Positions 41,174-50,059 of a stretch of DNA of 64,000 bases are shown here, one piece after another. The notes beneath the pieces were generated by a model that was not told the origin of the DNA, made no database searches, and was given only the letters and a program-made list of their open reading frames with translations. The stretch is from Acetobacterium woodii. GTDB taxonomy: Bacteria > Bacillota > Clostridia > Eubacteriales > Eubacteriaceae. The position numbers and the translations under genes are program-made. Numbering within the stretch: position 1 is the stretch's first letter; each line of letters begins with the position of its first letter. The DNA is taken from contig JACQZP010000021.1 in assembly GCA_016213825.1 (NCBI GenBank), forward strand, positions 331,109-395,108, given 5' to 3'.

Positions 41174-43570
41174 TTATAAATTGATTTGTATGGATACTTT
41201 TGATTTCAACCCTTCAATAATACCAAGTTTGATTATCTTAGGCATTAGATTTTGAAATACATTGGGTTCTGAAAGTTTCAGCACGATTTGATAGGTAATA
41301 TTACCGCCTTTAACAACCCCGATTCGGACCGGTTTGTAAATTTCAAATGATTGGCCGATTTGTTTTAATTCACTTTTCAAAGCAACATAGAGTCGGAAAG
41401 CGTCATTTTCGGCATCCTTATCATGTGGCTGAAAAACACCAAAGCTGATCATGTTAACAACTGGCGGATATTTCATCAGCTCTCGATATCTTATTTCGCC
41501 ACGATAAAATTCCTGATAACTTTCATTTTTGATCGAATAAATTGTTTCATTATCTGGCTCGTGAGTCTGAATCAGTCCGATTGTTTGTGCGTCCATGGCC
41601 TTTTCAAAAAAAAGACGATAGGTCTGATAAACAATTTCAGCCGCCTGATAATTTCCCTGATTCAGATCTCGATCGATCAGAACTGCTGCCGCTACCCCGA
41701 CATTTACTAAATTAAAATGTTTAACAATAACCTGTGTTCCTATTAAAATATCAATCTCACCATGTGATAGTGCCTTATTTATTCTTTTTATCTCAGTTCG
41801 GTTCATATTTCCCTGGACGATTTCAACGCGTTTGCCTGGAAAAGCTTTTCTGATATATTCTTCCAACTGCTCAATGCCAAAACCCATATGTCTGATTTTA
41901 TCACTACCACAAGCCGAACATTGCCGCGGAACCGGTTTTTTATAACCACAATAATGGCAATGAAGTGCCTGATCATGATTAAAGTACTTTAAAGAAACAC
42001 CGCAGTTTGGGCATTTCTCAAGATGACCACAATTTCGGCAAAAAACACTGTTTGCATAACCTTTATTATTTATAAACAACACGTTGATCCGGTTATGATT
42101 TAACGAATCGCGCATTTGTTTAAGTAATTCACGACTCAAAATGCCCATATTGCCCTGATGCATTTCCTTTTGCATATCAACAATTTGAATTGTATTGCGC
42201 TGAATTTGAGGTTCCCCAATTTGGATGCTATCCATTTCTTTTTTTTGAATTTGATACCAGGTTGCAATCCTTGGTATTGTATCTGCCAAGATATAGGCTG
42301 CTCCCATAATCTCACTCGTCTTTTTTGCGATATCGGTAATGTGAAACTTTGGGGTTGAAATGGTTATATGTGATGCATCATGTTCATCATCAATAATAAT
42401 CAAACCAAGGTTTTTAAATGGTAAAAACAAAGCAGATCGCACGCCAATTACGACCTGAACCGCTCCGTCTTTTACCTTGCTATATAAATCAGCTCGTTGC
42501 TTTGGCGTTAAGCGGCCATGAAAAACACCAACCCGGTCACCAAAGTACTTATAAAACATTTCCATTCGCTGGAAGGTCATATTAACTTCTGGAAAAATAA
42601 TAACCGATGATTTACCCAATTTTAATTGATCTTCGATTGCTTTAAAAAACAGTCGATATTTGCTGGCTCCGTCAAAAACATGAAAAAATACACCGGTTCT
42701 TTTTCTGATTGATTTCAGACATTGTTTAAAATAAAACTGTTCCTTTTCTGTTAAAACGACTGTCTGCTCACTTTTTTGTATTACTGACAAATAATCAGCT
42801 GTCTGACTTGGTAATTTTGGTAGGTATTGACGCACATAGTTTTTCTTGATCAGTGGGTTTAGACTTTTTTCAAATTGGGTCGAGAGCATTTTCAGTTCCC
42901 CAGCCGACATATCCTTGAGTAATAAATAATCAAGTAGCATCCGCTGATTTTTTCCGATTTTTTTATCAAGAGTGATTGCTTCTCGCCCGATCTCTGTTAA
43001 CTGGTATAGTGTCGCCGCCGAATTATTGTCCTCACTGGACACAATTAAAGTTTTCCAGCTTTTCTCAGTATCGACGACTTTTTTTTCAATCAGACCATTT
43101 AAAGTGGCTCGATCTTCCAACTTGACTTTATTCAGTGTGAGCGCTACATTTTTTCCATTAAAATAATGTTCAATAAACCAGTGCTCCTTTAGATCGAGCT
43201 CAAGATTGTCTTTTCTAAAATAGTAATGAATTTCCTGACTGATTTTAACAGACATCGTAAAGTAAGAAAGGGCTTCATAAAATAAAGAACAATAGGAGGT
43301 CTTCATCCAAAGACACAATTCTATTTGTTCTTTATTTAAAACGGGCTGACTATCAATATTCTCAATAATTTCTTTAATTCTGCCTGAATAATCAGTTGCT
43401 TCCTTAATAAATACAACAAAACCTTCCACCCGCCGATTTCCGTTTCCAAATAAAACAACCACACGCATCCCAACTTTTAGAACCGATTCCAATTGTTGTG
43501 GAATGCGATAATCGTAAGCATGATCAATGCGCTTGTTCTTTTGGTTTAAAAAAACTTCGGCAATTTTCAC
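41174..43570 (-). CDS. priA: PriA-like primosomal protein N' with degenerate helicase motifs
   Basis: A 798-aa PriA homologue by position and architecture: the N-terminal DNA-binding domain (AEVFLNQKNKRIDHAYDYRIP), a helicase-like core, and the zinc-binding insert with all eight Cys (511, 514, 520, 523, 538, 541, 551, 554). Several ATPase motifs are altered. Walker A, normally GxTGSGKT, reads VFDGASKY at 298-305, keeping Lys304 only. Motif III SATP is replaced near 429-434 (ADTIPR). Motif VI AGRAGR is missing near 655-660 (FEKAMD). Motif II DDEH (394-397) and GTQ of motif V remain. The gene is intact at full length, so it may act as an ATP-independent restart or loading protein. Sits between rpoZ and def as in normal priA operons. 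Confidence 0.88.
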   Translation of the reverse strand: MKIAEVFLNQKNKRIDHAYDYRIPQQLESVLKVGMRVVVLFGNGNRRVEGFVVFIKEATDYSGRIKEIIENIDSQPVLNKEQIELCLWMKTSYCSLFYEALSYFTMSVKISQEIHYYFRKDNLELDLKEHWFIEHYFNGKNVALTLNKVKLEDRATLNGLIEKKVVDTEKSWKTLIVSSEDNNSAATLYQLTEIGREAITLDKKIGKNQRMLLDYLLLKDMSAGELKMLSTQFEKSLNPLIKKNYVRQYLPKLPSQTADYLSVIQKSEQTVVLTEKEQFYFKQCLKSIRKRTGVFFHVFDGASKYRLFFKAIEDQLKLGKSSVIIFPEVNMTFQRMEMFYKYFGDRVGVFHGRLTPKQRADLYSKVKDGAVQVVIGVRSALFLPFKNLGLIIIDDEHDASHITISTPKFHITDIAKKTSEIMGAAYILADTIPRIATWYQIQKKEMDSIQIGEPQIQRNTIQIVDMQKEMHQGNMGILSRELLKQMRDSLNHNRINVLFINNKGYANSVFCRNCGHLEKCPNCGVSLKYFNHDQALHCHYCGYKKPVPRQCSACGSDKIRHMGFGIEQLEEYIRKAFPGKRVEIVQGNMNRTEIKRINKALSHGEIDILIGTQVIVKHFNLVNVGVAAAVLIDRDLNQGNYQAAEIVYQTYRLFFEKAMDAQTIGLIQTHEPDNETIYSIKNESYQEFYRGEIRYRELMKYPPVVNMISFGVFQPHDKDAENDAFRLYVALKSELKQIGQSFEIYKPVRIGVVKGGNITYQIVLKLSEPNVFQNLMPKIIKLGIIEGLKSKVSIQINL

Positions 43571-43583
43571 AATCGTCTGGGTC

Positions 43584-43874
43584 CTATTCCATCACAATTG
43601 ACGCATCTTTATTTTCTTCGGCGTCAAAGAGCAGTACTTCCGTTTCATTAGTCTCTTCAAGTAATTCAGCTTCTGGGGTGTGAACTCGATGGACGCAATG
43701 AATCATTTCTTCAGAGATCTCATTGGTTGCGATGGTAACCGGGTTATCTATTTTTATTTTTACCAGCGGCTCGTCACCATCGACTATTTCTCTGGCTCGC
43801 TTTGCTGTTGCCAATACCAGTGAATATTTATTGTCCGCCAATTTAATTAAATCATTTAATGCAGGATATCGCAT
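43584..43874 (-). CDS. rpoZ: RNA polymerase omega subunit
   Basis: A 96-aa protein beginning MRYPALNDLIKLADNKYSLVLATAKRAREI, the omega signature. Omega stabilises the beta-prime subunit during RNA polymerase assembly. The C-terminal tail is acidic (EAELLEETNETEVLLFDAEE) and longer than the minimal form. It lies 3 bases after gmk and 13 before priA; coaBC, which usually follows rpoZ in Firmicutes, is absent here. Confidence 0.92.
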   Translation of the reverse strand: MRYPALNDLIKLADNKYSLVLATAKRAREIVDGDEPLVKIKIDNPVTIATNEISEEMIHCVHRVHTPEAELLEETNETEVLLFDAEENKDASIVME

Positions 43875-43877
43875 TCG

Positions 43878-44564
43878 TTACCTCCCAAGTATATCTTCAA
43901 TTTTATTTTTAAGTCGTTCCGTTCGGCATTTTTCTGCCGTTATAATACTCTGCACTCTTTGTGCGGCATCTTCAAGATCATCATTGATGACAATATAGCT
44001 GTAATCATCAGCATTTTTCATTTCTTCATAGGCGCAATTCAAGCGCATTTCCATTTGTTCTTTGCTCTCAGTTCCCCGTTCTTCGATCCGTCGTCGCAAT
44101 TCCTGCATTGATGGCGGAACAATAAAAATATAAATGCCTTCTTTATAGTTGACCCGAACCTTCGCTGCCCCTTGGATATCAATCTCTAAAATGACATCAA
44201 ATCCTGAATTTAATAAATTTTCCACATAATCTTTTGGTGTTCCATAATAGTTTTCATAGACTGTCGCATATTCCAGGTATTGTCCTTGTTTGATTCTTTC
44301 TTCAAAACTTTCCTTAGCAATATAAAAATATTCTCGACCATGTTTCTCATTGTTTCTTGGCTGACGTGTTGTTTCAGAAATTGACAGCCGCAGATCTGGG
44401 TTCTTTTGGCAGATAATCTTACAAACACTCCCTTTGCCGGCACAGGATGGTCCTGAAATGACAATGAGAATCCCTTTCTCTCTTTCGAAAAAAGATTCAG
44501 TTAATTGTTCTTCTTTTAATTCTTTAGTTACTACTGGACAATCACTCATAGACTTATTTAACAC
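43878..44564 (-). CDS. gmk: Guanylate kinase
   Basis: A roughly 223-228 aa enzyme that phosphorylates GMP to GDP. It has the P-loop ISGPSCAGKGSVCK, the GMP-binding TTRQPRNNEKHGREYFY and DVILEIDIQGAAKV. About 29 residues precede the usual start, a charged N-terminal extension. The start is uncertain: GTG 44564 abuts the yicC stop and lacks SD spacing, while ATG 44549 has its SD (GGGG) 14 bases away. rpoZ follows after 3 bases, the classic gmk-rpoZ pair. Confidence 0.95.
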   Translation of the reverse strand: MLNKSMSDCPVVTKELKEEQLTESFFEREKGILIVISGPSCAGKGSVCKIICQKNPDLRLSISETTRQPRNNEKHGREYFYIAKESFEERIKQGQYLEYATVYENYYGTPKDYVENLLNSGFDVILEIDIQGAAKVRVNYKEGIYIFIVPPSMQELRRRIEERGTESKEQMEMRLNCAYEEMKNADDYSYIVINDDLEDAAQRVQSIITAEKCRTERLKNKIEDILGR

Positions 44565-44566
44565 CC

Positions 44567-45445
44567 CTACTCAATATTTTGTATTTGTTCTCTAATTTTT
44601 TCAATCTCACTTTTTACATCAACTACAATATTTGCAATGGCTAAATCACTGGCTTTTGACCCAATCGTATTGATCTCACGATTCACTTCCTGAATCAGAA
44701 AATCCAGTTTACGGCCAACTGGTTCGGTTTCCTCAACCATTCCCTCCAGTCGAACCAAATGGCTTTGAAGTCGGGTTAATTCTTCGTCGATGTTCAGCTT
44801 GTCTGTCATAAGGGCTACCTCCGTCAATAGACGTTTTTCATCTATTTCAACGGACTCTACATAAGAAGTTATTTTATCCCGCAGTTCATCTCGATATCGC
44901 TCCAACATATTCGGACTTTTATCTTTTATCTCTTGAACATGCTCTCGGATATAACGACAACGATTGACCACATCTTTTTTAAGAGCGCTTCCTTCGCGTT
45001 CTCGACTGGCATCCACCTCCGTAAGTGTTTTTATTAACACCGGTTGAATTTTTAACCAGATGCTCTCATAATCATCGATATCTTCCTCAATCATAATGAC
45101 ATCTGGAAACTTTGAAATCAACGATAAACTCAAGTCGTCGCCAATCATTGAGTCAAGTCGACGAATTTCATTTAATACCGAAATATAATTTTTGGCTAAA
45201 TCCTTATTAAAAACAATTTGCCGATTTTTTGTACCTAATTCCGTGTATTTTATGAAAATCTCAATCCGTCCTCGGGAAATACTTTGTGAGACTGTATTTC
45301 TGATTTTCTCTTCAATTGGATTAAGGGTTTTTGGAATTTTAATAAAAAAATCTCTAAACCGATGGTTAATTGTTTTAATTTCAATTGAACAATCGATTTC
45401 CTCATCACGATAATCTTTCCGCCCAAAGCCTGTCATACTTTTCAT
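44567..45445 (-). CDS. YicC/YloC family endoribonuclease
   Basis: A 292-aa protein of the YicC family, recently linked to RNA cleavage. It begins MKSMTGFGRKDYRDEEIDCSIEIKTINHRF and ends with GRKLDFLIQEVNREINTIGSKA, both family signatures. It is the first gene of the long minus-strand housekeeping unit. remA, which lies between yicC/yloC and gmk in Bacillus, is missing: gmk starts 2 bases after the stop. Confidence 0.93.
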   Translation of the reverse strand: MKSMTGFGRKDYRDEEIDCSIEIKTINHRFRDFFIKIPKTLNPIEEKIRNTVSQSISRGRIEIFIKYTELGTKNRQIVFNKDLAKNYISVLNEIRRLDSMIGDDLSLSLISKFPDVIMIEEDIDDYESIWLKIQPVLIKTLTEVDASREREGSALKKDVVNRCRYIREHVQEIKDKSPNMLERYRDELRDKITSYVESVEIDEKRLLTEVALMTDKLNIDEELTRLQSHLVRLEGMVEETEPVGRKLDFLIQEVNREINTIGSKASDLAIANIVVDVKSEIEKIREQIQNIE

Positions 45446-45795
45446 GATGTTTCTCCATTTCCATTTTAATCCACCCAGTTAATTTCAGCTTCCTGCTATT
45501 CAAAACGAAATTATTGCCAGGCCAATGCATTTTTTGTAATTACAATTTAATACCAACCAACTGTTAGATTATTAGGTACGATGACTAAAAATTCGATTTT
45601 ATTACATAGCTACCTAATCCATACACTATATCTAATTCTCATATAAAAGTCAATAATTCCCTACTTATTAAACACTAAATAGCATTCACTTTTACATTTC
45701 TTAATTGTTTCTTAGGTCTTTGTTTTTAAAAGCCTTTTCCATCCTGCCATAACATGATAAAATCATCCCATCGATTTGAAAGGAGCATTAATAAC
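45446..45795. other. Divergent promoter region, yicC and rqcH
   Basis: About 350 AT-rich bases between divergent genes. It contains the yicC-operon promoter at 45625-45653, a perfect 12-bp palindrome TTGTAATTACAA at 45534-45545 inside the long yicC leader, and weak promoter-like hexamers for rqcH (TTTTCC at 45735, TAAAAT at 45758). I see no gene. Confidence 0.6.
45625..45653 (-). promoter_or_regulatory. Promoter of the yicC-gmk-rpoZ-priA operon
   Basis: Minus strand TTGACT (45653-45648), 17-base spacer, TATAGT (45630-45625). The mRNA leader before yicC would be about 170 bases, long enough for regulation. Confidence 0.65.
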
Positions 45796-47565
45796 ATGGC
45801 TTATGATGGCGTTACCCTATATCACTTAATAAACGAATTTAAAACTCTCTTAATCGGAGGACGGATCCGAAAAATCTATCAACCTGAAACAGATGAGGTC
45901 CGCATTTTAGTTAACCAGGGAAATCAAAAATATCATCTGTTATTATCTGCCAATGCCAGTAATCCCAGAGCATACATTACCGAAAAAATAAAAGAAAATC
46001 CCAGTGCTCCACCTAATTTTTGCATGGTCCTGAGAAAGTACATTTTAAACGGCACAATTGTGGATATTGCTCAACATGAAACCGATCGAATGATGGAAAT
46101 TTCCATTTCTTCGAAGAACGATTTTAATGAAACAGTTGTACGAAAACTATTAGTAGAAATAATGGGTCGAAACAGCAATATTATCCTGGTTGACGAATCG
46201 ATGAAAATCCTGGATTCGATGAAAAAAGTCGGTTCCACCTCCAGCCGTTACCGCCAGATTCTTCCCGGCCGGGACTATATTTATCCACCTGAAAATAACC
46301 GCCTTGGATTTTTTGATATCAGTGTAGATACCTTTAATGATCGTTTAACAAATTATGAAGATGTGACGGTTGAAAAATTCTTTATACAGGCTTTTCTTGG
46401 AATTAGTCCGAACATTGGTAGAGAAATTGCTTTTCGAAGCGGTATTGATCCCAATCTCAAAATAGCTGATCTCAGTAAGAAACAAAAACAATTTTTATAC
46501 GAAAGTTTTTCCCAGGTTGTTTCTGATATTAAAGCAAAAGCTGAACCCGGCATTATTTATCTAGGCAGAAAAATGGTCGATTTTTCAACCGTTGATCTCC
46601 ATTATTTGCGTGATGAACACCGCTGCGAACCCTACGCATCCATTTCCAAAATGCTGGAGGACTACTATTTCAAGCGTGATAAAGCGCTTCGATTTAAAAC
46701 CAGAGCCGCCAATCTCCGTCAGCAGCTTGATATTCTGATTAAAAAAAATATCAAAAAACTGGACAACCTGCAACAGGATGTCGCGACATCGCATAAAAAT
46801 GAAAAATTCAAACTTTATGGTGATCTGATCACGGCAAATATCTATGCCATTGAAAAAGGTCAGGAAACAGCAACATTGATAAATTACTATGATCCTGACT
46901 ATCAAACGATTGAAATTCCCTTAAAAGTCAACCGAACCCCGGCCCAGAACGCCCAGCACTACTACAAAAAATATAATAAAAGCAAAATCGCATTGCAGCA
47001 TCTGGCTGGCTATATTTTAGAAACCGAAGAAAAAATTTACTATCTGGAAAGCCTGATCAACAGCCTTGAACAGTCTACCGAATTAACTGAACTGGATGAA
47101 ATTCGCCATGAATTCCTGCATTCCGAATTTAATAAAAAAGCCCTTTCCAAAGAAGACAAGAAAAAGCAGGCACCTTCAAAACCATTGCACTATCTTTCAT
47201 CCGAAGGCTTTCATATTTTTGTTGGTAAAAATAATTATCAAAATGATTTTATCTCGACCAAAATGGGCAAAAACGAGGATTGCTGGCTGCATGTTAAAGA
47301 TGCTCCGGGTTCTCATGTGCTGATTGTTGCCGGCGGTCGTTTTATTACTGAGAAAACCCTGTTAGAAGCCGGCAATCTAGCTGCATGGTACAGTAAGTCA
47401 AGGGGCTCCAGTAATGTACCGGTTGATTATCTGGAGTTTAAATATTTAAAAAAACCCAGCAAGGCAAAACCAGGGATGGTTATTTTTACCAACCAAAACA
47501 CCATGTATGTAACCCCAAGCCAAGATGGCGTTGAAGCGATGGATGTGGTTGTTGATCAAATTTAG
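45796..47565 (+). CDS. rqcH: Ribosome quality control protein RqcH (NFACT, YloA/FbpA-like)
   Basis: A 589-aa NFACT protein that recruits tRNA-Ala to stalled 50S subunits for C-terminal alanine tailing; relatives were first described as fibronectin-binding proteins. It has the N-terminal FYDGVTLYHLI-like opening (MAYDGVTLYHLINEF), LRKYILNG, an MGRNSNIIL segment, a coiled-coil middle (residues 300-430) and the C-terminal NFACT-R domain with GKNNYQNDFISTK, DCWLHVKDAPGSHV and VDYLEFKYLKKPSK. ATG 45796 is chosen because AAAGGAG lies 10 bases upstream. It is divergent from yicC and converges with an RluD-family gene across one base. Confidence 0.94.
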   Translation: MAYDGVTLYHLINEFKTLLIGGRIRKIYQPETDEVRILVNQGNQKYHLLLSANASNPRAYITEKIKENPSAPPNFCMVLRKYILNGTIVDIAQHETDRMMEISISSKNDFNETVVRKLLVEIMGRNSNIILVDESMKILDSMKKVGSTSSRYRQILPGRDYIYPPENNRLGFFDISVDTFNDRLTNYEDVTVEKFFIQAFLGISPNIGREIAFRSGIDPNLKIADLSKKQKQFLYESFSQVVSDIKAKAEPGIIYLGRKMVDFSTVDLHYLRDEHRCEPYASISKMLEDYYFKRDKALRFKTRAANLRQQLDILIKKNIKKLDNLQQDVATSHKNEKFKLYGDLITANIYAIEKGQETATLINYYDPDYQTIEIPLKVNRTPAQNAQHYYKKYNKSKIALQHLAGYILETEEKIYYLESLINSLEQSTELTELDEIRHEFLHSEFNKKALSKEDKKKQAPSKPLHYLSSEGFHIFVGKNNYQNDFISTKMGKNEDCWLHVKDAPGSHVLIVAGGRFITEKTLLEAGNLAAWYSKSRGSSNVPVDYLEFKYLKKPSKAKPGMVIFTNQNTMYVTPSQDGVEAMDVVVDQI

Positions 47566-47566
47566 A

Positions 47567-48484
47567 CTATTTTAGTTCCTTTAGTATCTTTTTAAAATTC
47601 TCTGGCACCGGTGCCTTAAAGATTAGTTTTTCCCCAGTTCGGGGGTGGATAAAACCCAAGGTATACGCATGGAGACATTGACCATCTGTTTTAAAGGGAT
47701 TGTTCTTGTCGCCTCTGCCGTACAATGGATCCCCAGCCAGCGGATGACCGATTTTTTCCATATGAACCCGAATCTGATGGGTACGTCCTGTTTCCAGCTG
47801 AAAGCGTAGCAGTGTATATTGCGAATAGCGTTTAATCACTTCAAAATGCGTAATGGCTGTTTTAGAATTCTTTTCTACCACAGCCATTTTTATGCGAAGC
47901 TGCTCATGTCGGCCAATTGGCATATCCACCGTCCCCTTATTTGGTTTAACATTTCCTTTAACTAAGCCATAGTAGCGTCTAAGAATGGTATGTTCTTTAA
48001 GTTGTTCCGATAAACTCCGATGGGCCATATCGTTTTTGGCAATCATCAGCAACCCTGAGGTATCCTTATCAATGCGGTGGATAATTCCCGGCCGCATGAC
48101 CCCGTTAATATTCGACAGATTTTTGGTATGAAAAAGCAGACCATTCACCAAGGTCCCGGTGCTGTTACCCGGGGCCGGATGAACCACCATTCCCTGAGGC
48201 TTATTTACCACGATCACGTCCTCATCTTCATAAACAATAGTCAGGGGAATGTCTTCGGCCACCATATGACATTCTGTCGGTTCAGGGATCACCAGGCTAA
48301 TGTTTTCGCCCCCTTTTAAATGGTAACTGGCTTTCTTTTTTTGACCGCTTACCAGAACATCGCCAGAAGCGATCAGTCGTTTTATATATTCTCTTGAATA
48401 ATCTCCCGGCAATGTACAACAAAAATGATCCAGTCGTTCATCTGTTTCTGCTGGCACGATATATTCAAAACGTTGTTTATTCAT
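47567..48484 (-). CDS. RluA/RluD family pseudouridine synthase
   Basis: A 305-aa RNA-modifying enzyme. An N-terminal S4-like domain (RLDHFCCTLPG, SREYIKRLIASGDVLVSGQ) precedes the catalytic domain with the Asp motif HRIDKDTSGLLMIAKN, KPQGMVVHPAPGN and LETGRTHQIRVH. Relatives modify 23S rRNA helix 69 (RluD). I start at 48484 behind TAAGGAGAAG; the longer frame adds 48 non-conserved residues upstream. Its stop and that of rqcH are one base apart, so terminators must lie inside the opposing genes. Confidence 0.95.
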   Translation of the reverse strand: MNKQRFEYIVPAETDERLDHFCCTLPGDYSREYIKRLIASGDVLVSGQKKKASYHLKGGENISLVIPEPTECHMVAEDIPLTIVYEDEDVIVVNKPQGMVVHPAPGNSTGTLVNGLLFHTKNLSNINGVMRPGIIHRIDKDTSGLLMIAKNDMAHRSLSEQLKEHTILRRYYGLVKGNVKPNKGTVDMPIGRHEQLRIKMAVVEKNSKTAITHFEVIKRYSQYTLLRFQLETGRTHQIRVHMEKIGHPLAGDPLYGRGDKNNPFKTDGQCLHAYTLGFIHPRTGEKLIFKAPVPENFKKILKELK

Positions 48485-48503
48485 AAAGAACTTCTCCTTA
48501 GTA

Positions 48504-49241
48504 TTATATGTAACGATCAACTTCCAATCGAATATTTCCTTTTTTTGTCCGCTCATCCATGCTGATGATCTTAGCTTTTCCTTTTCCCCGGAGAGAAATA
48601 ATATCTCCCGCTTGCAGTCTGAAATCATTTTTGCTTATTTCTGTATAATTCACCCGCACCTTGCCCTGTTTAATAAACACAAGGCTATTCTGTCTTGAAA
48701 ACCCCCATATTTTATTGATAATGCCGTCCAACCGATTAGACGCGACGACGACCGATAGCCGTTTAAAATTCTTTTCAAAACTGCTAATCTCTGAACCTTC
48801 TTTAATTCGGGTTTTTATTTCTCGACCTTTGATCTGATTTAGATTGATCCATAAAAAATCTTGAAGCCGCTTGTGCGCAATGATCTGCACTTTATCATCA
48901 GCCACATCAATATCACCAATACTTTCTCGGGTAATTCCCAGATGCATGAGCTCCCCAAGAACATTGCGATGATCAATCGGAATTGTTTTATCAAACTCGA
49001 TGGCAAAGATCGGCCATTGAAGCTCCTCTTCCGATATATAATCCGGATAAATGCATAACATTTTTCGTTCTGCATCCGGGTGTCCTCCAAAAAACAGATA
49101 AGGGACACCATTATTCCTAATGGTGTCCGCTATTTTCTTTTGAAAAACTTCATCATAAAAATCAAAGAATTGAGGTTCGAAAGTTTTGTTGCAAGCATCC
49201 GCTATCCGTGATAATAAAAAATAATCTTTTTTATCTGTCAT
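48504..49241 (-). CDS. S4-domain RNA-binding protein YlmH (RqcP2-like)
   Basis: A 245-aa protein with a C-terminal S4 domain (VVASNRLDGIINKIWGFSRQ, RLQAGDIISLRGKGKAK). The first two-thirds is the YlmH-specific domain (FFDFYDEVF, PYLFFGGHPDAERKMLCIYP, RNVLGELMHLGITRESIGDI). YlmH binds peptidyl-tRNA-50S complexes in ribosome quality control and is linked to the division genes. ATG 49241 follows GAAGGGATG. Part of sepF-yggT-ylmH. It shares a pathway with rqcH encoded 1 kb away. Confidence 0.93.
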   Translation of the reverse strand: MTDKKDYFLLSRIADACNKTFEPQFFDFYDEVFQKKIADTIRNNGVPYLFFGGHPDAERKMLCIYPDYISEEELQWPIFAIEFDKTIPIDHRNVLGELMHLGITRESIGDIDVADDKVQIIAHKRLQDFLWINLNQIKGREIKTRIKEGSEISSFEKNFKRLSVVVASNRLDGIINKIWGFSRQNSLVFIKQGKVRVNYTEISKNDFRLQAGDIISLRGKGKAKIISMDERTKKGNIRLEVDRYI

Positions 49242-49279
49242 AAGACATCCCTTCACATTAATATGCTTGATTAAATTCA

Positions 49280-49549
49280 TTAAAATATCAGCATAACTAC
49301 CATCTTATAGATTGGAAATAATACGATTTGCATTAATAATATCGCTGCAAAAGCCGATAAATCCAATGGTCCAATTACCGTAAAACGTCGCAATGGCGAT
49401 AAAATAGGTTCTGTTAAGCCGTAAATAGTTTTGACAATGATATTATTCGGATCTGGGTTGACCCAGCTTAAAATGATGTTGGCGATAATTAACAGTGTCA
49501 CAAGTTCAAATAATAAATTACCCGCCTGAATGAGAATTCCCTGGATCAT
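49280..49549 (-). CDS. YggT/YlmG family membrane protein
   Basis: An 89-aa membrane protein with two hydrophobic segments (LLFELVTLLIIANIILSW; LSAFAAILLMQIVLFPIY). The loop between them has the YggT-type GLTEPILSPLRRF. It is linked to nucleoid and cell-division organisation. I start at 49549, with AGG 6 bases upstream; a longer frame overlaps the end of sepF. It lies between sepF and ylmH, the ylmFGH order. Confidence 0.88.
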   Translation of the reverse strand: MIQGILIQAGNLLFELVTLLIIANIILSWVNPDPNNIIVKTIYGLTEPILSPLRRFTVIGPLDLSAFAAILLMQIVLFPIYKMVVMLIF

Positions 49550-49556
49550 AAAAAAC

Positions 49557-50045
49557 CTATTCCATATCCTCATCCCACTCTAAAATTGGCGCATTGAAAT
49601 CCAAATCATCCTGTTGAGGATTGGTTAAAACCGCTACCGCTTTTGGGGCTAAAATAAATACGTTATCCGCAATCTTATTAATTGATCCATCCAGTGCAAA
49701 GAGAGCACCACTTAAAAAATCAAATATTTTGCGACCATTTTCATAATCGGTATTTTTTAGATTAAGTACCACTGTTTTATTGTTCCGGATTTTATTACAA
49801 ATACTTGGAGCATCTTTGAAAACTTCAGGTTCCAACACTAAAACTTCTGGACCGTCGTCAAGGGATAATTCACTGCGTCTTGAGGGAGTTGTCTTTTTAG
49901 CCTTTGGAGCACTAAACGCGCTTTTAGTGTCTTCGGTGTCGTTATCATAAACATCTTCTTCGTAGATTTCATCATAACCATCCTCATTGTCTACTTCCAT
50001 GCCAAAAACCTTAATAATTTTATCCTTAAATTTTTCTGCTGCCAT
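49557..50045 (-). CDS. sepF: Cell division protein SepF
   Basis: A 162-aa FtsZ-binding protein. The N-terminal amphipathic helix (AAEKFKDKIIKVFGM) would bind the membrane; an acidic linker (EDGYDEIYEEDVYDNDTED) follows. The core has LVLEPEVFKDAPSI, NNKTVVLNL and GRKIFDFLSGALFALDGSINK. The start has AGGAGATATA upstream. It anchors Z rings and is encoded with yggS upstream and yggT downstream. Confidence 0.95.
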   Translation of the reverse strand: MAAEKFKDKIIKVFGMEVDNEDGYDEIYEEDVYDNDTEDTKSAFSAPKAKKTTPSRRSELSLDDGPEVLVLEPEVFKDAPSICNKIRNNKTVVLNLKNTDYENGRKIFDFLSGALFALDGSINKIADNVFILAPKAVAVLTNPQQDDLDFNAPILEWDEDME

Positions 50046-50059
50046 TGTATATCTCCTAA

